In this document: positions 1-9,033 of the stretch, one piece after another | Position numbering within the stretch: the first letter of the stretch is position 1 | How the letters are laid out: each line of letters begins with the position of its first letter | Assembly: GCA_003427395.1 (NCBI GenBank) | Contig: BFEA01000197.1 | Coordinates: 2,432,158 to 2,455,984 of the forward strand | Source: Chara braunii | Taxonomy: Eukaryota > Streptophyta > Charophyceae > Charales > Characeae | DNA length: 23,827 bases | Direction of reading: 5' to 3' | Notes under the pieces: model-generated | Told to the model about the DNA's origin: nothing | Database searches by the model: none | The model's input: the letters and a program-made list of their open reading frames with translations, nothing else | Position numbers and translations under genes: made by a program

Positions 1-1060
1 GTTTTTTGGGGACTACCGGTCGCACGTCGGTGGGTACCCCGCGCGACGCGCCGTGTTAACAGCCGCGTCGAATTCTTCAAGCAGGGAGAGGTACTGGTGG
101 TTTAAGTTGCCTATTTTCTGAACGTCGGGTGTGACTCCAATGTACTTGCCCCCCCTGCAAAAAAAAAGCACTCGTTCTGAACCTTTGGGATGACTTTTTG
201 AGCAATGTTACTTTTTTAGCAATGTTTAACGTGCACGTATGGATACAGGGTACTAAGGGGCTCGTTCGACACTCCTCGGGCGCGTAAATCCCCCGAGGAA
301 ATCATCGTTCCACTTATCCTCGGGGAAGGAATTGAAAAAAAAATGTGAAAACATTTCCTCGGGAATTCCTTGGGCGACAGCCATTTCGACGCGTTCCCAT
401 CCGGAAGAATCGGGGCGTCGACGACAGCTCTGTCGACGACAATTTTCGACGCGGCTGGTCCATTGCTGTTCCTGGCGGCCCGTGGACGGACATCTTTGGT
501 CGGCAACGGTCGGCGTCATGGAATTGTCCGCCAACGGTCCCCTTTGGCGGCTTGCCGGCCTCTGCGACGCCAAAAAGGGGCTGCCTTGCGTCGCTGCCCT
601 TGGCCCCGAGCGGGAAGGCGCCCAACGGTCGGCAGATTCAAATACTTCAGCCGGGCCCAACTCTCCCGATTGCTCAAGTGTCTTCCGCGACGGAATATGT
701 TACCCTGCTTTTGTCGATAGCTGCTTTTTTTGGCCGTTTGCACCACTGTCCCTCGTCGTTTCCTGGTAGTCCACCGTTGTCTTCTAGCTGCTGCCGTCGT
801 CCACGTGCCTTTCATGGCCGACGTCTTTCGGAGGCTGCCGCTGCTGGTGCTGGTCGTCCTCTTGCTCCTCCTCTTAGTTGTGTTGCACGTGTCCATCCTC
901 GGCAACGTTCCGCGACGTGCCCGCATTGAAGAAGGATGTCAGGATGGAGGGGCGCCAGGCGATCTGCTGTTCTGCAGGGGAGCAACATCGTGGCCAGCGG
1001 GCTGGGCAGAGCCTGTCAAGGAGTTCAAGGCCGTCGGAGCAAACTAGGTACGCGCATCTG
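1..1060. other. GC-rich unassigned region upstream of trihelix pseudogene
   Basis: No recognisable gene. Several overlapping frames stay open on both strands, as expected from the GC-rich composition, and none shows a motif I recognise. A short perfect inverted repeat (CCGCCAA at 528-534, TTGGCGG at 544-550) is visible. Positions 720-900 are pyrimidine-rich and rich in CTGCTG-like triplets. It may hold the promoter and 5' part of the degenerate gene that follows, because the frame that becomes clearly gene-like near 1060 is open back to about 878, but the composition before 1060 does not look protein-like. Confidence 0.4.
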
Positions 1061-2746
1061 CCACCGCACTTGCAACCTCTGCCGGACACGTCCGACGAGG
1101 AGGCGGATGACAGACGGTCACGGACCGTGCCGCTGGGAGGGTCCACCGAGGAGTGGGCGGCTACAGAGCTGTGTGGAAGTCGCGACAACGGTTATGGTTT
1201 GTCCTACACCGAACTCCTCTAGCAGGGGCTCAGCTGCGACGAAGGCGATGGCGACGTGAATTTGTCGTTCAGGTTGTGTAGCGGGAGGTCGTCGGCCGCC
1301 TCGTGAACGGTCATCGTCACCCCCCATCCCGACGACGATGGCGGGTAAGTGACGGGTGTTGCGGGATCATAAGTGCCGGTCTTGGAGGCGTCGGGGAACA
1401 ACAGGGATCCTCCGAGGCAGCAATTCTGGTCGCCGTCTGTGTCGAGGGGTGCCTCGGCTCGCCCCCAGTGGATGCAGTCTCTGTCTCCCCTGTCCGCCGG
1501 TTCGAGTGCAGCCCGCCGTCGTGGCGAATGCAGGGAGACGGATTTTGGCATCGCCGATCTTGGTGATGCACGGGACGGGAGGGAGGTGTGGGCACAACAC
1601 CGACGGAGGCTGCGGTCGGGGCGAGAAGACGAAGGCATGTGAGGTAAGGAGCAGCGACTGCGTGTGGGGGAGCAAGAAAACGACGACAAGACACTCGGGG
1701 GGTGCAGCGACTGCGTGTGGGGGAGCAGGAAAACGATGGCAACACACCAGTGGTGGACGTGGATGATCAGGAGTGGAACGACAACGACGACGAAGGTGGG
1801 GAGGAGGACGTAGGCTACGTTTCGTCGTTCAAGCAAAGCAACATGGGAGGGAGGGGCGGGAAGACGAAGGCATGTGCCCCCCACAGTGCCCGCAATGGTC
1901 GTCGGGGGAAAAAAGGGGCGGGGAAGGGGAGCGATGCTGAAGGTGACATTAATGCGGAAGGAGGTCGTCGGTTCTGATCTGTCGATGACATTATAGCCCT
2001 AATCCGGGCTAAACGTGACCAGGATGCGCATCTGCAGAGGATGGGTCACGCGACCCGCTCGGATGAAGCCGCAGGAATGGAAGTGGTTGGATATGGCGTA
2101 GAGGTTGACGAAGGTGGGCGTGGACAGAGACGCAGATCGGTGCGGGAAGAAGTGGGACAATTTGATGCAGCGGTTCAAGAAGGTGCATCACTTCCAAGGC
2201 TTGTCCAGGAAACAGGACTTCTTCCAATTCTCTGGGAAGGAGAGGACGTCCAAGGACTTCAATTTCAACATGGATCGTGCCATTTACGCCGAGATACCGG
2301 GGTCGACCGCCAAGAACCACACCATAAACCCGAAGAACGTCGCCGCCACTGGTGCTCCGGGTGGTGTGCGTCTGCCGTCCGACTCTTCTGCGGATCCTGA
2401 ATCTGTGGGCGATGCGGACGCTGGTGCAGGGCACAACGACGACAACAACGGGTCGATGAAAGGTTCTTCTCAAACGATAGGTAGCCCTAGCGGCTTCGGC
2501 AAGAAGAAGAGCACGAGGCAGCAAACTTTCGAAGCAATGACATAATGTATGGAGAAGCACGGTGCGCTAATGGCGTCGACGATGGAGAGCAACAACAAGC
2601 GTCGGTGCTCCATCCAAATACGACAGTGCGAGGCGTTGGAAGCGGAGGTCGAAGTGCAGAAAAAACACTACGCAACGTCTGACGAAGTGAGCAAACTGAT
2701 GTGCCACGCTCTGCTGGAGATAGCGAAGGCCATCCGCAAGCGTTAG
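1060..2746 (+). pseudogene. Degenerate trihelix (Myb/SANT-like) DNA-binding protein gene
   Basis: Protein-like sequence runs through this interval in shifting frames. The best segment (2105-2542) contains RDADRCGKKWDNLMQRFKKV, the typical last helix of a trihelix / Myb_DNA-bind_4 domain. The first helix lies at 1978-2040 (SVDDIIALIRAKRDQDAHLQ) and the second around 2068-2098 (EWKWLDMA). The 3' part (2549-2743) encodes a basic, coiled-coil-like tail ending ALLEIAKAIRKR before TAG at 2744-2746. An acidic stretch (about 1750-1800) precedes the domain. In-frame stops lie at 1220-1222 (TAG), 1304-1306 (TGA), 1346-1348 (TAA, alternatively a GTAAGT splice donor), 1640-1642 (TGA), 1975-1977 (TGA, where a trihelix tryptophan is expected), 2099-2101 (TAG) and 2543-2545 (TAA). 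There is also a frameshift near 2050-2062. Such factors bind DNA in the nucleus, and many expanded copies are transposon-associated. Domain identity is fairly sure; the exact 5' limit is not. Confidence 0.8.
1651..1751 (+). repeat. 53-bp imperfect tandem duplication inside the pseudogene
   Basis: GCAGCGACTGCGTGTGGGGG starts at 1651 and again at 1704, followed in both copies by AGCA(A/G)GAAAACGA. The 53-bp spacing is not a multiple of three, so the duplication itself shifts the reading frame of the surrounding trihelix relic: the repeated peptide RLRVGEQEND appears in two different frames. Confidence 0.8.
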
Positions 2747-3146
2747 AGTTCATGTCGCCTCTGTTGTGCGCATTGTGGCTTCCATGGATACGGACGACGT
2801 GAAAGTGAAAGCCTTTCCGTCGTCGATGAGCCGTCACCGGACTGTCGTTGACGTGCCGGTTCCCAATTGGCCGTGCTGGCCAGGGAAGTCGGTGGTGGTC
2901 CGATTGGCTGGATGACTCCTCCTGTGGATATTGACATTTGGTTTTTTATTTTTTTTGGTTTGTCGTAGGCTTTTGCTGTATGGTGGGACGGATAATTCTG
3001 TCATCTCTTAATTTAAATTGGCAGCGATGAAGTGCACTATGCACTTTCCTTTCTTAAATAATGACTTGGATTTACTTCGTCTCTCTCACTTTCTATCTAT
3101 CTACTTCTCTCTCTCCCTCTGTCTCTCTGTTTTTGTCTCTTCCCCC

Positions 3147-3203
<57 letters not shown>

Positions 3204-3518
3204 GCATGTGTTTTGGTGTCCTCTCCCCGAATGAAATGCAAAGGTGTAATAAAGGTGTTGTCTTTAATGCCATCCATTTATGGAATGTTGTTGTTCATAT
3301 CGTGAATACCCTCACACAGTCGTCGATGGAGATGTCCTGCTTGTATTCATTACATATCGTCGTCTAAATGTGAATGTCCAGCCATTACAACTGGAAATTT
3401 TGAAATGTGTTGTTTCTTTTTTTCTTATTTCGTGCTGTTGTTGATCCCCGGGTGGCGGTTGTCGGAGGTCGACGTCGGGTGGGTTGTTAACCCCTCCCCC
3501 CCAATATGATGGTTATGG
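2747..3518. other. Noncoding region downstream of trihelix pseudogene
   Basis: No gene seen. It turns AT-rich after about 2935, with T-rich runs (2941-2960, 3415-3430), consistent with a 3' untranslated or intergenic region. It contains the TC microsatellite listed separately. Confidence 0.5.
3148..3202 (+). repeat. (TC)n microsatellite
   Basis: An uninterrupted TC dinucleotide run of 55 bases, preceded from 3078 by degenerate CT-rich sequence. The long serine/leucine reading frame across it is a by-product of the repeat. Confidence 0.95.
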
Positions 3519-3661
3519 TGGGGGGGGGGGGGGGGGGGGGGGGGTTTTGGGGGGGGGGGGGGTTCGGGGGGGGGGGGGGGTTTTTTTGGGGGGGGGGGGG
3601 GGGGGGGGTTTTTACCCCCCCCCCCCCAAATTGTGGGTTTGGGGGGGGGGGGGGGGGGGGG
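3519..3661. repeat. Poly-G/poly-T block with a C-run inverted repeat
   Basis: About 140 bases made almost only of G runs broken by short T runs (TTTT, TTTTTTT, TTTTT). One block of 13 Cs (3615-3627) is followed by AAATTGTGGGTTT and another G run, giving an inverted repeat TTTAC(n)AAA / TTTG(n). It may be real G-quadruplex-prone DNA, but the pattern also fits sequencing or consensus error in a homopolymer. Confidence 0.85.
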
Positions 3662-4229
3662 TTGGTGAGTTTCGTGGTTGGGTACGTTCCTGGCCGGCAG
3701 GGAGTTTTTTCAGTGGGGGATGAGGATGGCGACTGTTATGGGGGCAGGTTTTCGGGGCGGGGGGTCCTTCCGTGTCCAAAATTCAGGAAGGGTGGCGAGA
3801 AGATGGGTGGCGGGGTGACGGATGCACGCCAATCTAGCCTGCGACCCTTGACCTTTCGTTTGGTCGTCCACGATGACCCTTACGACACCATCGTACCGAC
3901 GGGAGGGCGATGGAGTTGTCGTTCAACAGTCCTGGGTAGTGGTCCTTCGTCGCCGTCCACCGCGCACAAGTGGGTGTTTATAAGGATGCTGGCGTCCTTG
4001 CCAAATACACGATTGGACTCCAAACGTGCACATCACGCTACACACGCCAGCCTTCTCGTTGTCTCGCCTTCACCTGATCCCGCCTTCTCTCCCCGCTTGC
4101 TCTTCTCCACGGCACGGAGGTAGTCACACGCTGCATTCCGCCTTCTTGGACGATCCTAGCCTTGCGGCGGGTTAGCTGTCTCGTGCACGCGCTATGAAGC
4201 CCACTCGACGCCACCTTCTGTGCGCGTTC
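3662..4229. other. Noncoding stretch with a weak TATA-like site
   Basis: No recognisable coding sequence. TTTATAAGG at 3977-3985 resembles a TATA box and is followed by CT-rich DNA (4040-4115), as in a 5' untranslated region. It could be the promoter of the degraded gene at 4560-5340, but there is no independent support. Confidence 0.3.
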
Positions 4230-4570
4230 CGACGTCATTGTCGTCATCCTCACCGCCTTCGTCGCCATCATCGCTTTCGTCGCTATCATCGCCATCGTCA
4301 CCGCGATTGCGGCTGTCGCCTTCTTCAACGCACAGGGGCTTCCAACGTCACCACATTCAGCGTGGGACCTGTGAACGTCATCGCCGCGTTCTTCCGCTGT
4401 GGAGTGCGCAACTCATATTCGTCATCGCTACGACCATCGTCGCCATCATCGCCATAATCGTCGTCTTTCCTGTCGTCACCGTCGTCGTCTTCGTCACCGT
4501 TGTGGGCCGTCGTCGATAACGTATATCGGGCCGTCGTCGCCAACGTCGCCATCATCGCCATAGCCGCCAT
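4230..4570 (+). repeat. CGTCATC/CGCCATC-rich low-complexity DNA
   Basis: Dense degenerate repetition of CGTCATC, CGCCATCATCG and CGTCGTC triplet blocks. On the minus strand it translates to Asp/Gly-rich (DDGDDG) and on the plus strand to His/Arg-rich runs. It could be a decayed acidic tract of a former gene, but the repetition explains the open frames. Confidence 0.6.
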
Positions 4571-5340
4571 AGCAGTGGAGACGATTTTTCAAAGCACAGG
4601 GCACGTTTGGCCAACGTCGCGGAGATCTCGACTTCGCGGGTGATCAAGCTTCAACTGGGTGTGTTGTGCGCCATATCGTCCCGCGGTTCTGGACGCGGCA
4701 AGTCCGCCGCCAACCTAGCAGCGGAAGCGGCGGTCTGAGAGAAAAAGGGTCGCCACGTGGCCAACAAGAAGAGGAAGGTCATCCAAGGCGGCCCCTCACT
4801 TGCAAGTTACGTCGACGATGAAGATTGGCCCCCAACCAAGCCGAACGTGTCACTTTGGAGAGGACGTTGACGCCAACCATAATCTGGGCGAACTGTACGG
4901 AAGACTTCGGCCAATACCTGAGCGATCACGACCCCGCGGTTTGGCGCTATTTGGACCTGGACGATCTTGCGACGAACAACTCCGATCTCGATGAGTTTTG
5001 GAACGCCCATCGGGCACACGGCCAACTGCTGTCAAACGACGATCTAGGTCGTATATCCATCGCAGGTCTGTCAGCTGAAGAAGAGTCGGAAGCTGGGTCG
5101 ACGTCGAGGGAAGAAGAGGAGGCCCCGCCGGCACAACCATCCGTTGAGCGAGGAGGATCTTCTCTGAATCCTGAAATCCCTGCCGACGCCGCCAGTCGAC
5201 ATGATGGCGCAGAATCCTCCCGCCGCCACTACCGCTCTCGCTCACCATCTCCCACCTTTGCCGCCGCCTCCGCGCTTCGTCCCCGTCCGCCTTCCCGCAC
5301 GAGCGCTCCGTCCTCGTCCGATTTAATGCCGCCCTCTTGA
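4560..5340 (+). pseudogene. Degraded protein-coding relic, unrecognised family
   Basis: A protein-like frame runs from about 4560: SGDDFSKHRARLANVAEIST, then an SGRGKSAANLAAEAAV segment. It passes TGA at 4736-4738 and continues through the basic, NLS-like KKRKV to SYVDDEDWPPTKPN, reaching TGA at 4868-4870. The next frame (from about 4867) continues as TPTIIWANCTEDFGQYLSD, then DHDPAVWRYLDLDDL and LDEFWNAHRAHGQLLSNDDL. It ends in a Ser/Pro/Arg-rich disordered tail with TGA at 5338-5340. The composition change from acidic/aromatic (4880-5060) to Pro/Ser-rich (5090-5330) is protein-like. One stop and one frameshift break it. I do not recognise the family; it may be a transposon-encoded or lineage-specific nuclear protein. 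Confidence 0.5.
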
Positions 5341-5521
5341 TTACCTCTCCTTCTCTCCTCTTCCCCACATCGAGTTCCTTCTAAACTACCGCATTTTCGC
5401 CAACCAGCTCTTTTGTCACCACTTTGTCGTGCGACTCTTATGCACGATCTTCCCTCATTGCTCCTCGTCATTCCCCCTCAACATCCTCCTCTTCAGTGTC
5501 GCCTAGAGAAAGTATAACCAT

Positions 5522-6231
5522 ATGGAGTTGTACTGTATCATCTCCGGAACCTTTCCCGCAGTAGAGGACTATGAGTCCCTACACGATAATATCCTCCGCA
5601 CTATCCCTACCCTTTATCCCAACTACCTCCTCTCCCTTCTCAAACAGTTTCGACCCCATACCATTGAAGATCAACTAAAGCTAATTCCGAGGGTGGAAAA
5701 ACATTAGGAAATAAATCCGGGGATCTCAAGGAAACTCCTGGCTGAATATCAAACCAGGTGTCCAACATGTCAGGGGAAGGGAAGAAAACCTGGAATGGCT
5801 CCAAGAAACCATTCCCCTCACATGGATGCGACCTTTGAAAAACACCCTCCTCATTGAAGAAGGTGACTGGGTGGTTCGCTGGCCTCAGACCAGTCTACCA
5901 CACTCTGTTGGCAAGGTAGCAAAAGTAACTGATCAGACTCGCCATCTAGAACCATACGATATAACCTCCCCGGGGGTCAGATGATACGCACTGGACAGAT
6001 ATCAAGATCGGGGACACAGACCACAACTGGGCGAGCCTGGTTAGAGTGCGGGTGCTAGAGGGAACGGACCAATCCCGTTTCATGTTCCGGTCGTGCTCCT
6101 CGATCTCTACCCTCCCATTTAACCCGGCGGAGTGGCAGTGGCCCCGAGATGGAGCCACCACCCCTGTTAAGCCGTGGGACTACACGGTCAAACAGGGATA
6201 TCGAATAATACACAACAGTCAACAGGATTGA
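5522..6231 (+). pseudogene. LINE ORF2 relic, upstream half (post-RT region)
   Basis: Frame 1 starts MELYCIISGTFPAVEDYESL, hits TAG at 5705-5707 and continues to a zinc-knuckle-like CPTCQGKGRKPGM. After a frameshift near 5795-5805 it continues as TIPLTWMRPLKNTLLIEEGD and WVVRWPQTSLPHSVGKV. After a further 1-base shift in the CCCCGGGGG run at 5968-5976 it continues as GSDDTHWTDIKIGD and, at the end, KPWDYTVKQGYRII. That last motif matches the [FY]TVKxxYRxx segment that precedes the zinc-binding C-terminus of LINE reverse transcriptase proteins. The RT catalytic core (YxDD region) is absent, so the copy is 5'-truncated, as is usual for LINEs. Its continuation lies 2.8 kb away at 9033-9501, beyond an insertion. 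The upstream part is assigned through that continuity. Confidence 0.72.
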
Positions 6232-6239
6232 CCATGCAA
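6224..6239 (+). repeat. Left target-site duplication of the nested retroposon
   Basis: AGGATTGACCATGCAA here is matched by AGGATTGACCGTGCAA at 9033-9048, 15 of 16 identical. They bracket an element that starts with a tRNA-like promoter and ends in poly(A), as expected from target-primed reverse transcription. Confidence 0.85.
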
Positions 6240-6245
6240 GTCCAG

Positions 6246-6325
6246 TTGATGTAGCTCAGTGGTTAGAGCACCGGTTCAAAATGCGCATTGTGGTATAAGG
6301 TTGTGGGTTCAAAACCTACCAACCT
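6246..6325 (+). promoter_or_regulatory. tRNA-like head 1, Pol III A and B boxes
   Basis: TAGCTCAGTGG (6252-6262) fits the A-box consensus TRGCNNARYGG, and GGTTCAAAACC (6306-6316) fits the B-box consensus GGTTCRANNCC, at tRNA-like spacing. Pairing outside the D and T arms is poor and the sequence is joined to a long tail, so this is a SINE-type promoter rather than a working tRNA gene. Confidence 0.85.
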
Positions 6326-6645
6326 TGCGCATGGACACCGGCAGGGCATTAGAGTGACGCACGACTGGACATACACCCCCGTGGGATGACGCAGGTAAGC
6401 TATTACAGACACTGCCTGCGCACCACCCATGGCTGTTGTATGCTGGGACTGGGCGAGGGCCGGGTGTCCTGATGTTCTTGGTCTATGGGGTGGTCACGAG
6501 ACTGCTGGGTGATTTGTACGGTCTAGTTTACTCGAGCCGAGCAGAGCATAGTCACAGACTGTTTCACAGTATAGGTCAATAGGTTAAGTCATTTGGCACG
6601 ATTCACATGAGGTCCTGTGTTCTATACCAGATCATGACTTAGGGC

Positions 6646-7215
6646 TGGTCTTCCTCCTAGTACGTAGTCAAGGGTTGAGGCTGGCATAGCAGTTCCTTGG
6701 TACAGAATGTCAGGGGTGTCAAGAGATACTGCACTTTACCGCGGGGCAGGAATGGTCTCCAAGGACATACGAGGGAACAGAGGATTGTTAGCTCTCAGAC
6801 CATACAACACACGGTCAATAGATTCTTAGGGTTGGCCATCCTCCTAGTACGTAGCTTACAGTTGAGGCTGGCATAGCAATTCCTTGGATGTCGGGGGTGT
6901 CAGAAGATACTGCACCTTACCGCGGGGCCGGACCGGGCTCCAGGGATATACGAGGGAACGAAGGATCCCCAGCTCTCTACCATCACACAATAGAACAATG
7001 ATTCACATGCTACCACTACAGAATAGATAGATTCAGTTGGCTATCCTCCTAGTGCGTGGCACAGGGTTGAGGCTGGCATAGCAGTTCCTTAGTACGGGAT
7101 GTCCAGGGTGTCAGGAGATACTGCACCTTACCTCGGGGCCGGAACTGGCTCCAAGGACACAGGAGGGAACGGAGGATTCTCAGCTATCTATCATCACCAC
7201 ACAATTAGCCTGGGG
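6646..7215 (+). repeat. Three diverged tandem copies of a 187-205 bp unit
   Basis: Copies begin at TCCTCCTAGT (6652), TCCTCCTAGT (6839) and TCCTCCTAGT (7044), giving periods of 187 and 205. Each carries GTTGAGGCTGGCATAGCA, then GAGATACTGCAC or a one-base variant, CTTTACCGCGGGGC or CCTTACC.CGGGGCCGG, GGCTCCA.GGA and GAGGGAACG. The array occurs only in the first unit of the retroposon dimer, which largely accounts for that unit being longer. Confidence 0.85.
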
Positions 7216-7423
7216 CAGAACGCATGAAGTTCTGGGATTGTCGCATGATCATGGTCTTCTCATTTTTCACCTATGTATTGATGTATCGATGGGATGCTGG
7301 ATCCAGTTTCCAGCAGGTGCCACTCGCCACTAATAGGTGGAGCAGCCCGGCAGATAAGCCCAGGCCTCAATTCTGACGGTTCTCTTACCACCGGCGGGAT
7401 AGAGGGCTTACACAAGGGCTCTT

Positions 7424-7449
7424 AAAAAAAAAAAAAAAAAAAAAAAAAA
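7424..7449 (+). repeat. Internal poly(A) tract, 26 As
   Basis: CTT followed by 26 As, with the same CTT-A(n) junction as the tracts at 8904-8918 and 9018-9033. It probably marks the 3' end of a former transcript within the composite retroposon. Confidence 0.8.
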
Positions 7450-7699
7450 TGGAATAACGTACCTATGGGACCTATAGAGATATGGGTAGTCCTAGCGCCC
7501 GAAGTACCCGTGTGGCAAGGCTCATACGTCTATGCTTCGATCAGGACTGAATAGAGTAAGTAAGGCTCTACTTAGTCCGGTATCTGCGACCACTGTCCGG
7601 TCAGGTCACCTCCATCTGTAATAGACTGCAAGGTGATGGTCCTTAGTGGATAAGGTAGGACCATGGGAGTAGAGGTGTGCCGGGGGAAACTACGAAAGT

Positions 7700-7785
7700 G
7701 ATGTGGCTCAGTGGTTAGAGCACCGGTTGGAAATGCGCATTGTGGTATGAGTTTGCGTGTTCAAAACTCAATTGCAACCTTGCGC
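7700..7785 (+). promoter_or_regulatory. tRNA-like head 2
   Basis: TGGCTCAGTGG (7704-7714) is a perfect A box. The B-box region (TGTTCAAAACT, 7758-7768) is degenerate. The head shares GTGGTTAGAGCACCGGTT and AAATGCGCATTGTGGTAT with head 1, then TTGCGCATGG and CACCGGCAGGG. It starts the second unit of the tandem dimer. Confidence 0.8.
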
Positions 7786-8002
7786 ATGGCCACCGGCAGG
7801 GCGGTAGATTGACGCACGGCTGGACACACTCCCTTGGACTGACGCATGGTACTATTACAGACACTGCCTGCGCACCACCGAAGGGTTGTTCATGGTGTTG
7901 TATGTTGGTTCTGGGTTTCACATGGGTTGCTTGGGGGTGTTGGTCTTGGGTGTTCTGTCGATCTCCCCAGTCTGGCATATCACACGTTCGTGCCACTTCC
8001 AC

Positions 8003-8062
8003 TAGCAGTTCACATGGTAGAGTCATACGATTACATGTTTCAAGGTCACGGGTTCGAGCTTG
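8003..8062 (+). promoter_or_regulatory. Third, unrelated tRNA-like segment
   Basis: TTCACATGGTAGAGTCATACGA resembles a tRNA D-arm region, and 30 bases further on GGTCACGGGTTCGAGCTT resembles a T arm, with a B-box match of 9 of 11 at 8051-8061. It differs from heads 1 and 2, so it probably descends from another tRNA. It lies inside the second unit. Confidence 0.5.
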
Positions 8063-8163
8063 GTTCGGATCTTGGGGGGGTCCTTGTCTAGCTTACCCCG
8101 TTCTCTTTTCGATATACATGCATGATGATGGTACCTATACATCTCAATACATTGATTCACGGA

Positions 8164-8321
8164 GCACACACAGCCTTCGGGCATATATATAGCTTGCGAA
8201 TTATACATGGCCTACGGGCTACATACACAAGTTCCACACATAGTGCTGTCTGTATATCTTCATACATAGATACACGAAGCATACACAACCTTCGGGTATA
8301 CACATACATTGCGAACTACAC
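8164..8321 (+). repeat. Diverged tandem duplication, about 115 bp apart
   Basis: GCACACACAGCCTTCGGGCATA..CTTGCGAATTATACA (about 8164-8206) recurs as GCATACACAACCTTCGGGTATA..ATTGCGAACTACACA (about 8279-8321). A third weaker version (GGCCTACGGGCTACATACAC) lies between them. It is AT-rich and noncoding. Confidence 0.6.
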
Positions 8322-8903
8322 AGCTATCAGACTGGGGGGGTCTAGTATCTGGGTGAGGTCTAGTATCTGCAGTAGGGACAGGTATGGGCCACCGGAGTTC
8401 CTACTGATATTCGGGTAGAACTGTCTAGTGGCTATATATAAGGCCTAGACCCTGGGGTAAGGGTAGGGGTATAAGTCGCTCAGGCCAGTCCGAGTTCCGC
8501 CTGGCCTTGGGTAAGCTAGGGGAAGGACGGTAAGACTGCTTCAATGGGTGCTACCCTGTCTGAAACCTAGGGCCTAGAGTCTCTTGGGGCCTGTAGTAGA
8601 TTGTCTGGGCATGGCGTCAGAAGTTCCCGTTCGACAAGGCTCGTCCGATTCCGCTTCCACCAGGGCTGGGCAACCTATCAGCCCTGGTGCCTATCACTGC
8701 TGTTCGGTCCAAGTTACCTGCCCATTAGGGTAATGGTCCTGAGTGCTGGTCACACTGAGGTAGGATAGTGGGATAGGGGGTGCGCTAGGAGTATTGACGC
8801 GAGGATGGGATGGGAGGTGCTCTCATATTCCAGGACACCCACGCCTACTGCTCCAGGTGATCACTGTGTACTCAGTGACTGGCCTCTACAACACCATGGA
8901 CTT

Positions 8904-8918
8904 AAAAAAAAAAAAAAA
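8904..8918 (+). repeat. Internal poly(A) tract
   Basis: It is preceded by GCCTCTACAACACCATGGACTT. The same lead-in, CCTCTACAACAACCTGGGCTT, precedes the terminal tract at 9018-9033. The element therefore has two tandem, diverged 3' ends of about 115 bp. Confidence 0.8.
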
Positions 8919-9017
8919 GAAGGTTGGAAGGGAAGTTCCATAGGAATACCGCATGGCCAAGTGCCGAAGGCACCCCTCACATGTCTAGAAATCCAACCTC
9001 TACAACAACCTGGGCTT

Positions 9018-9033
9018 AAAAAAAAAAAAAAAA
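9018..9033 (+). repeat. Terminal poly(A) of the retroposon
   Basis: Sixteen As immediately before the right target-site duplication (AGGATTGACCGTGCAA). The last A may belong to the duplication. Confidence 0.85.

Larger units (their letters stand above)
6240..9033 (+). mobile_element. Long tRNA-headed noncoding retroposon (tandem dimer), nested in a LINE
   Basis: The element begins with a tRNA-like Pol III promoter and ends with a 16-base poly(A) tract (9018-9033), flanked by 16-bp direct repeats. A second head very like the first starts near 7700 in the same orientation. Both heads are followed by the same sequence (TTGCGCATGG.CACCGGCAGG, then ATTACAGACACTGCCTGCG). A downstream block at about 7480-7690 recurs, diverged, at 8600-8790. 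So two units, 6246-7696 and 7700-8918, lie head to tail. Internal poly(A) tracts at 7424-7449 and 8904-8918 suggest fused transcripts or successive insertions. No protein-coding frame is convincing. Mobilisation would need enzymes from an autonomous LINE. At 1.2-1.45 kb per unit it is far longer than a typical SINE. Confidence 0.75.

Noticed and set aside
345-929. 194-codon open frame near the window start
   Set aside because: Overlapping frames are open on both strands in this GC-rich DNA and the peptide shows no recognisable domain or codon pattern.
3018-3305. Leu/Ser-rich membrane-like peptide
   Set aside because: Product of the (TC)n microsatellite.
3484-4123. Glycine-rich protein frame across the poly-G block
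   Set aside because: It arises solely from G homopolymers and the sequence quality is doubtful.
6246-6325. Functional tRNA gene
   Set aside because: A and B boxes are good but acceptor and anticodon stems do not pair convincingly and the sequence recurs as a retroposon head.
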